A DNA stretch of 6,380 nt, taken from positions 1-6,380 of the forward strand of contig JBEBVI010000246.1 in assembly GCA_040392805.1 (NCBI GenBank). Reading direction: 5' to 3'. Under the pieces are notes generated by a model. The model was given only the letters and a program-made list of their open reading frames with translations, searched no databases and had not been told where the DNA came from. The stretch comes from Taibaiella helvus_B (GTDB lineage: Bacteria > Bacteroidota > Bacteroidia > Chitinophagales > Chitinophagaceae). Both the position numbers and the translations under genes were made by a program. Shown here piece by piece: positions 1-5,830 of the stretch (position 1 is its first letter; each line of letters starts with the position of its first letter).

Positions 1-33
1 TGTCGCTACTGTTTTACCTGCGTTGTTTGCCAT
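1..33 (-). CDS. 5' end of an unidentified minus-strand gene (partial)
   Basis: Read on the minus strand, an ATG at 33-31 opens a frame that stays open to the window edge and gives MANNAGKTVAT, only 11 residues. A -7-like element lies 45 bp upstream of the start (78-85), and the leader between them is A/T-rich without a Shine-Dalgarno sequence, as expected in Bacteroidota. The gene is divergent from the membrane-protein gene at 301. Eleven residues are too few to assign a family. Small YtxH-like stress proteins of Bacteroidota can start in a similar way, but that is a guess and not a call. Confidence 0.4.
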   Translation of the reverse strand, partial: MANNAGKTVAT

Positions 34-77
34 AACTTATTGATTTTAATTGTTTATTATACGTTCTTTAATGCAAA

Positions 78-85
78 CAAAACTA
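78..85 (-). promoter_or_regulatory. Candidate -7 promoter element for the minus-strand gene at the left edge
   Basis: The minus strand reads TAGTTTTG, an exact match to the Bacteroidota -7 consensus TAnnTTTG. It would place transcription start near 70 and a leader of about 37 nt before the ATG at 33. I see no good TTTG-type -33 element about 19 bp further upstream, so this is half a promoter and could be chance in A/T-rich DNA. Confidence 0.3.
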
Positions 86-172
86 CAACCTTAGCGTTAA
101 TTTGTTCGGGAAATCGTTCTTTTTTAATAAAATCTTATCATTTTAAACCCTGTTCGTACAGTAAGATATACT

Positions 173-325
173 CTAAAAATATTTAACACCTGTAAGTTGT
201 GAGCGAAAGTCTCCTGCAACAGATTTTTTAATTAATTTCCCGTCCTTAAAAGTAAAAATAAATGCTCCCTCCGGAGCTGTATTAAAGAATTGATCTGTAT
301 ATGGATATTCTAAAGACGAACGGAC
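173..325 (-). pseudogene. Possible remnant of a minus-strand gene (open frame without a start)
   Basis: On the minus strand a frame is open from after a TAA (328-326) to a TAG (175-173), 50 sense codons. The translation includes the stretch GAFIFTFKDGKLIKKSVAGD and ends TGVKYF, which looks like the C-terminal beta-strand end of a small domain and not like random translation. It has no ATG, GTG or TTG start and it overlaps the first 25 bp of the AI-2E-family gene, so it cannot be an intact gene as it stands. It could be the 3' end of a gene whose body was lost, or simply a chance open frame. I do not recognise the family. Confidence 0.25.
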
Positions 326-1359
326 TTAAGCAAATAACACTCCTGCTGTTGATTGCCTTTATAGGTATTGTACTGATATGGCAATTACATTATTTTATTC
401 CCGGTTTTCTGGGCGCTTTTACACTGTACGTCTTACTCCGCCAGTTCTACTTTAAGCTGACACTGATTTATCGCTGGAAAAAATGGCTGGCTGCCATTAC
501 CCTGATCGTAGCGTGCATAGTTGTTTTTGTTATACCCGTATGGCTATTGGTTCAGATGCTGATCCCCAAATTTCAATATGCCTTTAGTCATTCGTCAGAC
601 CTGATCGAGCAGGGTAAACAGTTTATACATATTGTAAACGAATATCTGCCGCAATTAAATATTGATGATCAGAAGATACAGGAGGGACTCCAGCAGATTA
701 TCCAGATGGTTCCCACTTTTTTGAATGCTACAATGAGCGTTATTATGAACACGCTTACCGCCCTTTTTATCTTGTACTTCATGCTTATAAGCGGTCGTGA
801 GATGGAAAAACGGCTGATACGCCTCCTGCCGTTAAAAGATGTCAATATAGATTCCTTATGGACGGAAACCCGTAATATGGTAGTCTCAAATGCAATCGGA
901 ATTCCGCTGCTGATGCTATGCCAAAGTGTGATAGCCGTTATCGGGTATTGGATATTTAATGTGGACCAGGCGCTGATTTGGGGTGTACTCACGGGTATAG
1001 CCTCTGTTATTCCCATGTTGGGCACGATGATCGTTTGGGTGCCGATATGCGTTATTGTAATGGCCAGCGGACATATAGGAGCGGGTATCGGGCTTACCCT
1101 ATACTGTGCTGTTGTGGTGTCTAATATTGATAATGTGCTTCGCTTTACACTGCTGAAAAGGATAGGCGATGTGCATCCTCTTATTACCGTATTCGGTGTG
1201 ATTGTGGGCTTACAGCTGTTCGGCATCATGGGTCTTATCTTCGGTCCCCTGTTACTCGCTTATTTTATTCTGCTTATTAAAATTTACAGGCTGGAGTTTT
1301 CTTCTTCCCAAAGCGAAAGGACCAATTCGTTTCCTGAAAGTGCACAGCCGGCTAAATAA
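301..1359 (+). CDS. AI-2E (PerM/YdiK-like) family membrane transporter
   Basis: This 352-residue inner-membrane protein fits the usual 330-380 residues of the AI-2E/UPF0118 family. Hydrophobic segments lie near residues 12-28, 32-48, 62-86, 143-163, 198-217, 223-257, 260-277 and 295-328, with a soluble helical stretch at about 90-140 between the third and fourth, the family pattern. The block IASVIPMLGTMIVWVP (about 235-250) and the late FGPLLLAYF are family hallmarks. ATG 301 is the first start after an in-frame TAA at 283-285 and gives a normal N-terminus. One member, E. coli TqsA, exports autoinducer-2, and others have been linked to cation/proton antiport, so the substrate here cannot be stated. 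The Ser/Gln-rich tail after residue 332 is probably cytoplasmic. It stands alone, divergent from the gene at the left edge. I saw no consensus promoter directly upstream. Confidence 0.88.
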   Translation: MDILKTNGLKQITLLLLIAFIGIVLIWQLHYFIPGFLGAFTLYVLLRQFYFKLTLIYRWKKWLAAITLIVACIVVFVIPVWLLVQMLIPKFQYAFSHSSDLIEQGKQFIHIVNEYLPQLNIDDQKIQEGLQQIIQMVPTFLNATMSVIMNTLTALFILYFMLISGREMEKRLIRLLPLKDVNIDSLWTETRNMVVSNAIGIPLLMLCQSVIAVIGYWIFNVDQALIWGVLTGIASVIPMLGTMIVWVPICVIVMASGHIGAGIGLTLYCAVVVSNIDNVLRFTLLKRIGDVHPLITVFGVIVGLQLFGIMGLIFGPLLLAYFILLIKIYRLEFSSSQSERTNSFPESAQPAK

Positions 1360-1384
1360 TATAAAAGCCAGGGGAAACGGCTGT
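1344..1384 (+). terminator. Possible terminator hairpin after the AI-2E-family gene
   Basis: ACAGCCG (1344-1350) and CGGCTGT (1378-1384) are perfect 7-bp G/C-rich complements that flank the stop codon, followed by CTTCTT. Shorter pairings compete inside: GGCT 1350-1353 with AGCC 1366-1369, and AGCC 1366-1369 with GGCT 1379-1382. The loop of the long pairing is 27 nt and the T tract is poor, so this is a weak intrinsic terminator at best, or an end-protecting structure. Confidence 0.25.
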
Positions 1385-1406
1385 CTTCTTGTAAATGAGA
1401 CACCGA

Positions 1407-1428
1407 TTATCCACACCCGTGTGGATAT
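1407..1428. promoter_or_regulatory. Head-to-head pair of DnaA-box-like 9-mers
   Basis: TTATCCACA at 1407-1415 is the exact classical DnaA-box consensus. On the other strand 1428-1420 reads ATATCCACA, one mismatch. The two face each other across CCCG, and together they form a 9-bp perfect inverted repeat, TATCCACAC-CC-GTGTGGATA (1408-1427). The dyad sits in the mutL upstream region, just before a candidate promoter at 1437-1466. It could bind DnaA, or be the operator of some other dimeric regulator. That the site is bound at all is inference. Confidence 0.45.
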
Positions 1429-1436
1429 ATCTCAGC

Positions 1437-1466
1437 TATGGGTTGCTGTAGTTTTCCTTAGCTTTG
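1437..1466 (+). promoter_or_regulatory. Candidate mutL promoter
   Basis: TAGCTTTG at 1459-1466 matches the Bacteroidota -7 element TAnnTTTG exactly. TATG at 1437-1440, 18 bp upstream, is a three-of-four match to the -33 TTTG. Transcription would begin near 1473 and leave a leader of about 150 nt before mutL that contains the hairpin at 1523-1541. A poorer alternative is TTTG 1560-1563 with TACATTG 1585-1591. Confidence 0.35.
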
Positions 1467-1522
1467 CAATTAACGAAAGCAGCTGTATTGATGCTATATT
1501 CTTTAGTTACCCGTATGTAGTG

Positions 1523-1541
1523 TTTACCGCATGACGGTAAA
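1523..1541 (+). other. Perfect 7-bp inverted repeat in the mutL leader
   Basis: TTTACCG (1523-1529) and CGGTAAA (1535-1541) are exact complements around the 5-nt loop CATGA. No T run follows directly, so it does not look like an intrinsic terminator. If mutL starts from the promoter at 1437-1466, the hairpin lies in its 5' leader about 85 nt before the start codon. It could equally be a short operator dyad or the processed end of the upstream transcript. Confidence 0.35.
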
Positions 1542-1625
1542 GAGCAGATAGAAAAATGTTTTGAATCTGACTTTTTATTTAAACTACATTGCTTTCGTTT
1601 ATTTGTTAATTATTATAATTCAAAC

Positions 1626-3440
1626 GTGTCAGAAAATATTCAATTGCTCCCTGATCATTTAGCCAACCAGATTGCTGCGGGCGAAGTAATACAAAGACCG
1701 GCTTCGGTGGTGAAAGAGCTTTTGGAAAACAGCATTGATGCCGGTGCAACGCAAATTCAGCTGATCATAAAAGATGCGGGAAAAGAGTTGATACAGGTGG
1801 TAGATAACGGCTCCGGGATGAATGCGATAGATGCAAGAATGTGCTTCGAGCGACATGCTACTTCTAAAATAAAGCATATAGACGATCTGTTTGCTATCAG
1901 GACTATGGGCTTTCGTGGGGAAGCGCTTGCTTCTATTGCGGCAGTGGCTCATGTGGAATTAAAAACACGGCTGCATAACGAAGAGGTAGGGTTGCGCCTC
2001 GTTGTGGAAGCTTCGGAGGTAAAATTGCAGGAGCCGGTGGCCAGCCCTCCCGGAACCAGCTTTTCGGTTAAGAACTTATTCTATAATGTACCGGCCCGGC
2101 GTAAGTTTTTAAAATCGAATACTTCGGAGTATAAGCACATTATAGATGAGTTTACCCGGGTAGCCATGGCATATCCACAAATATCTTTCCGGCTTTTCCA
2201 CAATAATACCGAACAATTTCATCTTTCCGCCGGTAATCAAAAGACCCGCATTATTGAGTTATTAGGAAATAAAGCGGAAAAAAACTTAGTGCCTGTTGAT
2301 GAGGATACGGAACTAATGCGCATTCATGGGTTTGTAGGAAAGCCGGAGTCGGCAACAAAAACGAGAGGCAACCAGTTTTTTTTTGTGAATAACCGGTTCA
2401 TAAAAAGCGCTTATCTTAATCATGCCATTACCACAGCATATGCAGGATTGATAGAAAAAGACAGTTTTCCTTTCTATGTTTTATTTATAGAGCTGGATCC
2501 CCTGCGGGTCGATGTGAATGTACATCCCTCCAAGCAGGAAGTTAAATTTGAAGATGACCAGATGATGTATGCTTATATGCAATCGGCGGTGAAGCATGCG
2601 CTGGCACGGTTTAATATCGCTCCTTCTCTTGATTTTTCCCTGAATGAAGAAATTCAACAGCTGGAATCTATCCGTATACCGCAGACCGCCATACAGAAAG
2701 AGAATACCCGTCAGAGTTACCTGTCGCATTCTTTCAGCGAAAAAGGAAAGGCACATTTTATAGAACATAGTGATAGCCGGAAAAAATGGGAAGCCCAGGC
2801 AGCTGTCTTTTTCCCGTCTATGCCGGTGCAATTGCCTTCTTCCGCAAGCTCTGCCACATCCCAGTCTGAAATTTTCAGCGAGGAAACCAAGCATACACCG
2901 GTATTGCAGTGGCAGGATTACCTGATTACTACCATGAAATCCGGCCTTCTGATCATGCATCAGAAAAGAGCATTAGAACGGATCCATTACGAAAGATTGC
3001 AGGAACGGCTGAACCAGGAACAATATGTAACCCAGCAATTACTTTTCCCGGCTACCTTATCCTTGTCGCCGGCAGATGCCGTTTTGCTGGAGGAACTTAT
3101 TCCGCTGTTAAAAAAAACCGGTTACGAGATCAATTCCCTGGGAGGTCACACTTTTGCCGTACAGGGAGCTCCTCCGGATATACCGGCCGGTAGCGAACAG
3201 GTGCTGCTGGAGGAAATACTGGAACATATAAAACATGAATCCGGAGTTCCGGCGAACCAACGGCAGGATAAGCTGGTTAAGACAATGGCTAAACGAATGG
3301 CCCGGTCGGGAGCCCTCAATTCGGAATCCGCAAGGATATTGATTGATGAACTTTTTGCCTGTTCTCAACCACAATATACGCCCGATGGAGCAAAAGTATT
3401 TAGTATTCTGCCCAAAGAAGGTATTGATAATCTGTTATAA
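1626..3440 (+). CDS. mutL: DNA mismatch repair protein MutL
   Basis: This 604-residue cytosolic ATPase couples MutS recognition of mispairs to later repair steps. The N-terminal GHKL ATPase is intact: AAGEV (17-21), ELLENSIDAGA with E31 and N35, DNGSGM (60-65), ATSKI (78-82), GFRGEAL (95-101) and NVPARRKFL (154-162). The transducer domain ends in DVNVHPSKQEVKF with the conserved Lys303. A low-complexity linker runs from about 335 to 425, then comes the C-terminal dimerisation domain. There the endonuclease motif DQHA(x)2E(x)4E reads HQKRALERIHYE (445-456), and the CPHGRP position reads TPDGAK (585-590), so metal-dependent nicking is not expected. The start is GTG 1626: it gives the canonical opening (SENIQLLPDHLANQIAAGEV), and the next Met is residue 65, inside the ATPase. 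The gene also carries T9 (2376-2384) and A8 (3110-3117) runs. It appears to be transcribed alone, from the preceding 266-bp spacer. Confidence 0.97.
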   Translation: MSENIQLLPDHLANQIAAGEVIQRPASVVKELLENSIDAGATQIQLIIKDAGKELIQVVDNGSGMNAIDARMCFERHATSKIKHIDDLFAIRTMGFRGEALASIAAVAHVELKTRLHNEEVGLRLVVEASEVKLQEPVASPPGTSFSVKNLFYNVPARRKFLKSNTSEYKHIIDEFTRVAMAYPQISFRLFHNNTEQFHLSAGNQKTRIIELLGNKAEKNLVPVDEDTELMRIHGFVGKPESATKTRGNQFFFVNNRFIKSAYLNHAITTAYAGLIEKDSFPFYVLFIELDPLRVDVNVHPSKQEVKFEDDQMMYAYMQSAVKHALARFNIAPSLDFSLNEEIQQLESIRIPQTAIQKENTRQSYLSHSFSEKGKAHFIEHSDSRKKWEAQAAVFFPSMPVQLPSSASSATSQSEIFSEETKHTPVLQWQDYLITTMKSGLLIMHQKRALERIHYERLQERLNQEQYVTQQLLFPATLSLSPADAVLLEELIPLLKKTGYEINSLGGHTFAVQGAPPDIPAGSEQVLLEEILEHIKHESGVPANQRQDKLVKTMAKRMARSGALNSESARILIDELFACSQPQYTPDGAKVFSILPKEGIDNLL

Positions 3441-3529
3441 AAGCAGAAGTTTTATCCGATTTGGGGAAATTATTGAATAGACTTACATTTGGCGTAAATT
3501 AACTTACTGGTAATTTTTGATTCAACCTC

Positions 3530-3559
3530 TTGTTTTTCTTAACCAAAAACATATTTTTG
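3530..3559 (+). promoter_or_regulatory. Promoter of the exbB-exbD-exbD-tonB operon
   Basis: TATTTTTG at 3552-3559 is an exact TAnnTTTG -7 element, with TTG at 3530-3532 as -33 element 19 bp upstream. Transcription would start near 3566, giving an A/T-rich leader of about 50 nt before exbB at 3617. A second candidate overlaps upstream: TTTG 3488-3491, 19 bp, then TAATTTTTG 3511-3519, which has one extra base in the -7 element. Assignment is by motif and spacing only. Confidence 0.5.
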
Positions 3560-3616
3560 CCCCGACTATTTTAAGTTTTATTTTTTTAAACAATTAATTT
3601 CGTAAAAAACAGAATT

Positions 3617-4462
3617 ATGGCAGACGTAAAAACAGCCACCGTTAGACCATCAGGAACTCCTCATTCCGCAGGCAAACCCAAAAATGCTAATCACTTTTGG
3701 ATCAATCTGCTCATCGTTTTAGTCAGTGTAGCCATAGGTTGGTGTATACGTATTTTTGTTTTGGGTAACCCCGATAACTTTAGTGATCCGGAAACCAAAC
3801 ATGTTCCCAAGAACTTCCTTGGTAATATGTATCTCGGTGGATTTATAGTACCTTTCCTTATAGCCATGTTCCTGATCATGCTTTCCTTCGTGATCGAACG
3901 TGCCGTTACCATTACTAAAGCGAAAGGTAAAGTGAACGGAGGTGAATTTGTGCGGAAAGTGCAATATCACCTGGCTAATAAAAACGTAGATGCAGCTATC
4001 GCCGAATGCGACAAGCAAAGCGGTTCAGTGGGCAACGTGATGAAAGCCGGTCTGAAAAAATATAAGGAAATGATTACTGATACTCAATTGAATACAGACC
4101 AGAAATTATTGAGTATACAAAATGAAATAGAGGAAGCTACGGCATTGGAACTGCCGATGCTGGAAAAAAACCTCGTATTCCTTTCTACTATTACCTCTGC
4201 AGCTACGCTGTTAGGTCTTTTAGGTACGGTAATTGGTATGATCACGGCGTTTGCAGCTATGGCGACCACAGGTGCTCCGGATCCTAATGCACTTGCAGCA
4301 GGTATCTCTGAAGCATTGTATAACACAGCATTAGGTATCGGAACTTCATTTGTTGCGATGATCTGCTACAGCTTCTTTACTACTATACTTGACGGTATTA
4401 ACTACAGTATTGATGAAAGTGGATTTACTTTAACACAAAGTTTTGCAGCTCAGTACAAATAA
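3617..4462 (+). CDS. exbB: TonB-system proton channel subunit ExbB (MotA/TolQ/ExbB family)
   Basis: This 281-residue inner-membrane protein should form the pentameric proton channel that, with ExbD, energises TonB. After a polar Pro/Lys-rich N-terminus (1-26) come membrane segments near 28-49, 74-93, 185-216 and 228-255. The first is an extra helix compared with E. coli ExbB and is common in Bacteroidota. The conserved ER pair (94-95) follows the second segment, then a cytoplasmic helical region to about 184. Channel residues are present: Thr204 in GLLGTVIGM (200-208), Glu232 in ISEAL and Thr237, with the same spacing as E. coli Thr148, Glu176 and Thr181. A TolQ or MotA role is less likely because tonB follows in the same cluster. 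It is the first gene of the operon, 176 bp after mutL and 61 bp before exbD; ATG 3617 has no Shine-Dalgarno sequence. Confidence 0.93.
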   Translation: MADVKTATVRPSGTPHSAGKPKNANHFWINLLIVLVSVAIGWCIRIFVLGNPDNFSDPETKHVPKNFLGNMYLGGFIVPFLIAMFLIMLSFVIERAVTITKAKGKVNGGEFVRKVQYHLANKNVDAAIAECDKQSGSVGNVMKAGLKKYKEMITDTQLNTDQKLLSIQNEIEEATALELPMLEKNLVFLSTITSAATLLGLLGTVIGMITAFAAMATTGAPDPNALAAGISEALYNTALGIGTSFVAMICYSFFTTILDGINYSIDESGFTLTQSFAAQYK

Positions 4463-4523
4463 GCTGTAAAATTTTTGTGGAAAAAAATCACTTTATAGTC
4501 TATAATATAAAAACTGTAAGAAG

Positions 4524-5183
4524 ATGCCTAAAATAAAAATGCCACGGAAAAGCACGAATATAGACATGACGGCTATGTGCGATGTGGCTTTCCTGTTGCT
4601 TACTTTCTTTATGCTGGCTACCAGCTTTAAGCCACCGGAGGTTGTAGACGTGCGCACACCCGGCTCTACATCTACCAAGGCCATCCCGGAAGGTTATGTA
4701 TTGATTACACTGGATAAGGAAGGCCGTGTATTTTATTCGCTTGATGATGCCCTTGCCAAAAGGGCTATTATTGAGCAGATCAACCAGGATAAGGGCTTGG
4801 GCCTGACCGAGAAGGAGATGCAGAACTTTGTATTGGGCGGAGCTCTTGGTGTGCGCTTTTCTCAGTTAAAGGCTTATCTGGCGCTGGATCCGAAAGATCA
4901 GACCGCCTATGCCAAAACTGCACCGGGCATACCTACCGATACCACCAATGACTATGATGTAAATGAATTGGCCTATTGGATCGCCACTACTCAGTATCAC
5001 CTTACCAAAGGAAGAATTGCTATAAAGGCAGACGGTGATGCGGCTTATCCGGAAATTCAAAAAGTGATCAGCACGCTTGGAAAGCAAAAACTATTCCGCT
5101 TCAGCTTTATAACTGATCCGAAAGGAATTCCGCCGGGTACGGCCTTGTATGACGAGCAGTATGGTAATACCAAAACACAATAG
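4524..5183 (+). CDS. exbD: ExbD/TolR-family TonB energiser, first copy
   Basis: This 219-residue single-pass inner-membrane protein has the ExbD/TolR plan: a short basic cytoplasmic N-terminus, one membrane helix (about 17-34) opening IDMTAMCDVAFLLLTFFML with the proton-carrying Asp20 (equivalent to E. coli ExbD Asp25), then a periplasmic domain. The domain's closing part is canonical: GRIAIKADGDAAYPEIQKVI (163-182), then a strand ending FSFIT. It is long for the family (E. coli ExbD has 141 residues). The extra length is mostly a helical insertion at about 80-145, between the first strand pair and the final part. Cys19 replaces the usual aliphatic residue before the Asp. It should sit with the second ExbD inside the ExbB pentamer, but which copy does what cannot be told. 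Spacing to its neighbours (61 bp before, 39 bp after) supports co-transcription. Confidence 0.9.
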   Translation: MPKIKMPRKSTNIDMTAMCDVAFLLLTFFMLATSFKPPEVVDVRTPGSTSTKAIPEGYVLITLDKEGRVFYSLDDALAKRAIIEQINQDKGLGLTEKEMQNFVLGGALGVRFSQLKAYLALDPKDQTAYAKTAPGIPTDTTNDYDVNELAYWIATTQYHLTKGRIAIKADGDAAYPEIQKVISTLGKQKLFRFSFITDPKGIPPGTALYDEQYGNTKTQ

Positions 5184-5222
5184 AACAATTCAATTTCCCA
5201 ATTATAATAAAACTAATTTATC

Positions 5223-5774
5223 ATGGCTGAAATAGAGGTTAAGGGGAAAAAGGGCATGCCCAGAATAGACCTTACTCCTATGGTGGATTTGGGATTCTTA
5301 TTGCTTACTTTCTTTATCATGACGACAACAATGTCGAAACCGAAAGCAATGGAGATTCAAATGCCCTATAAAGATGAAAAGCTTGAAGATGCAGATAAGA
5401 ACAAAATTAAAAATGATGAAGCGCTGACCATATTGCTTAGTAAGGACCACCGTATTTATTACTATCATGGTATAGGTGATGATCCCGCTAACCCGCCTAA
5501 AGTTGAAGTAACTTATTTTAAGAATGAAGGTGGTATCAGGGATGTACTTATTCAGAAGAAAAAAACGGTTCAGGACCTGATCAGTCAGGGTGTACTTGGG
5601 GCTAAAGACCGTGTTGCCGTTATTATTAAACCGGATGACGATTGTACTACCGATGACCTGATCAATATCCTTGACGAAATGACTATTAATGCTATACCTG
5701 TATATGCAGTAGTAGATATTACGCCGGTAGATAAAGAGTTTATTGCCGCCACAGAAAAGGCTAATCCGCAATAA
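5223..5774 (+). CDS. exbD: ExbD/TolR-family TonB energiser, second copy
   Basis: This 183-residue second ExbD-like protein is clearly diverged from the copy upstream. After MAEIEVKGKKGM comes PRIDLTPMVDLGFLLLTFFI, with the channel Asp22 in the membrane helix (about 19-37); LTPMVD is closer to the classical TPMID motif than the first copy. The periplasmic part carries a charged region (about 48-65), a strand pair, and a closing ExbD fold recognisable from VAVIIKPDDDCTTDDLINIL and a final VYAVVDI strand. It lacks most of the insertion of the first copy. Two adjacent exbD genes between exbB and tonB are usual in Bacteroidota, and ExbD works as a dimer, so a heterodimer is plausible but unproven. 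ATG 5223 follows an A/T-rich 39-bp gap without a Shine-Dalgarno sequence; tonB starts 56 bp after its stop. Confidence 0.9.
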   Translation: MAEIEVKGKKGMPRIDLTPMVDLGFLLLTFFIMTTTMSKPKAMEIQMPYKDEKLEDADKNKIKNDEALTILLSKDHRIYYYHGIGDDPANPPKVEVTYFKNEGGIRDVLIQKKKTVQDLISQGVLGAKDRVAVIIKPDDDCTTDDLINILDEMTINAIPVYAVVDITPVDKEFIAATEKANPQ

Positions 5775-5830
5775 TGGCTGTAGGCTGTTGTATGCAGGAA
5801 TATGGTTTTCCGCAACTAAGAACATAATTT

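Noticed and set aside
264..277. GCTCC-CTCC-GGAGC hairpin with a T-rich tail on the minus strand, as a terminator
   Set aside because: The stem is only 5 bp, and no intact minus-strand gene lies upstream for it to terminate.
1202..1534. Plus-strand open frame of 110 codons overlapping the end of the AI-2E-family gene
   Set aside because: Its first half is an out-of-frame reading of a well-supported gene, and the second half covers the spacer with no protein-like pattern or start signal.
1360..1625. tRNA, small RNA gene or CRISPR array in the spacer before mutL
   Set aside because: There is no cloverleaf, no repeated unit and no family motif; only the dyad, the candidate promoter and the hairpin stand out.
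2171..2202. Two single-mismatch DnaA boxes in mutL as a functional cluster
   Set aside because: They lie in coding sequence explained by the protein, and one or two single-mismatch matches are expected by chance in this length.
3437..3455. ATAAAA...TTTTAT inverted repeat at the end of mutL as an intrinsic terminator
   Set aside because: The stem is 6 bp of A/T only with a 7-nt loop and no following T run, so it is too weak to call.
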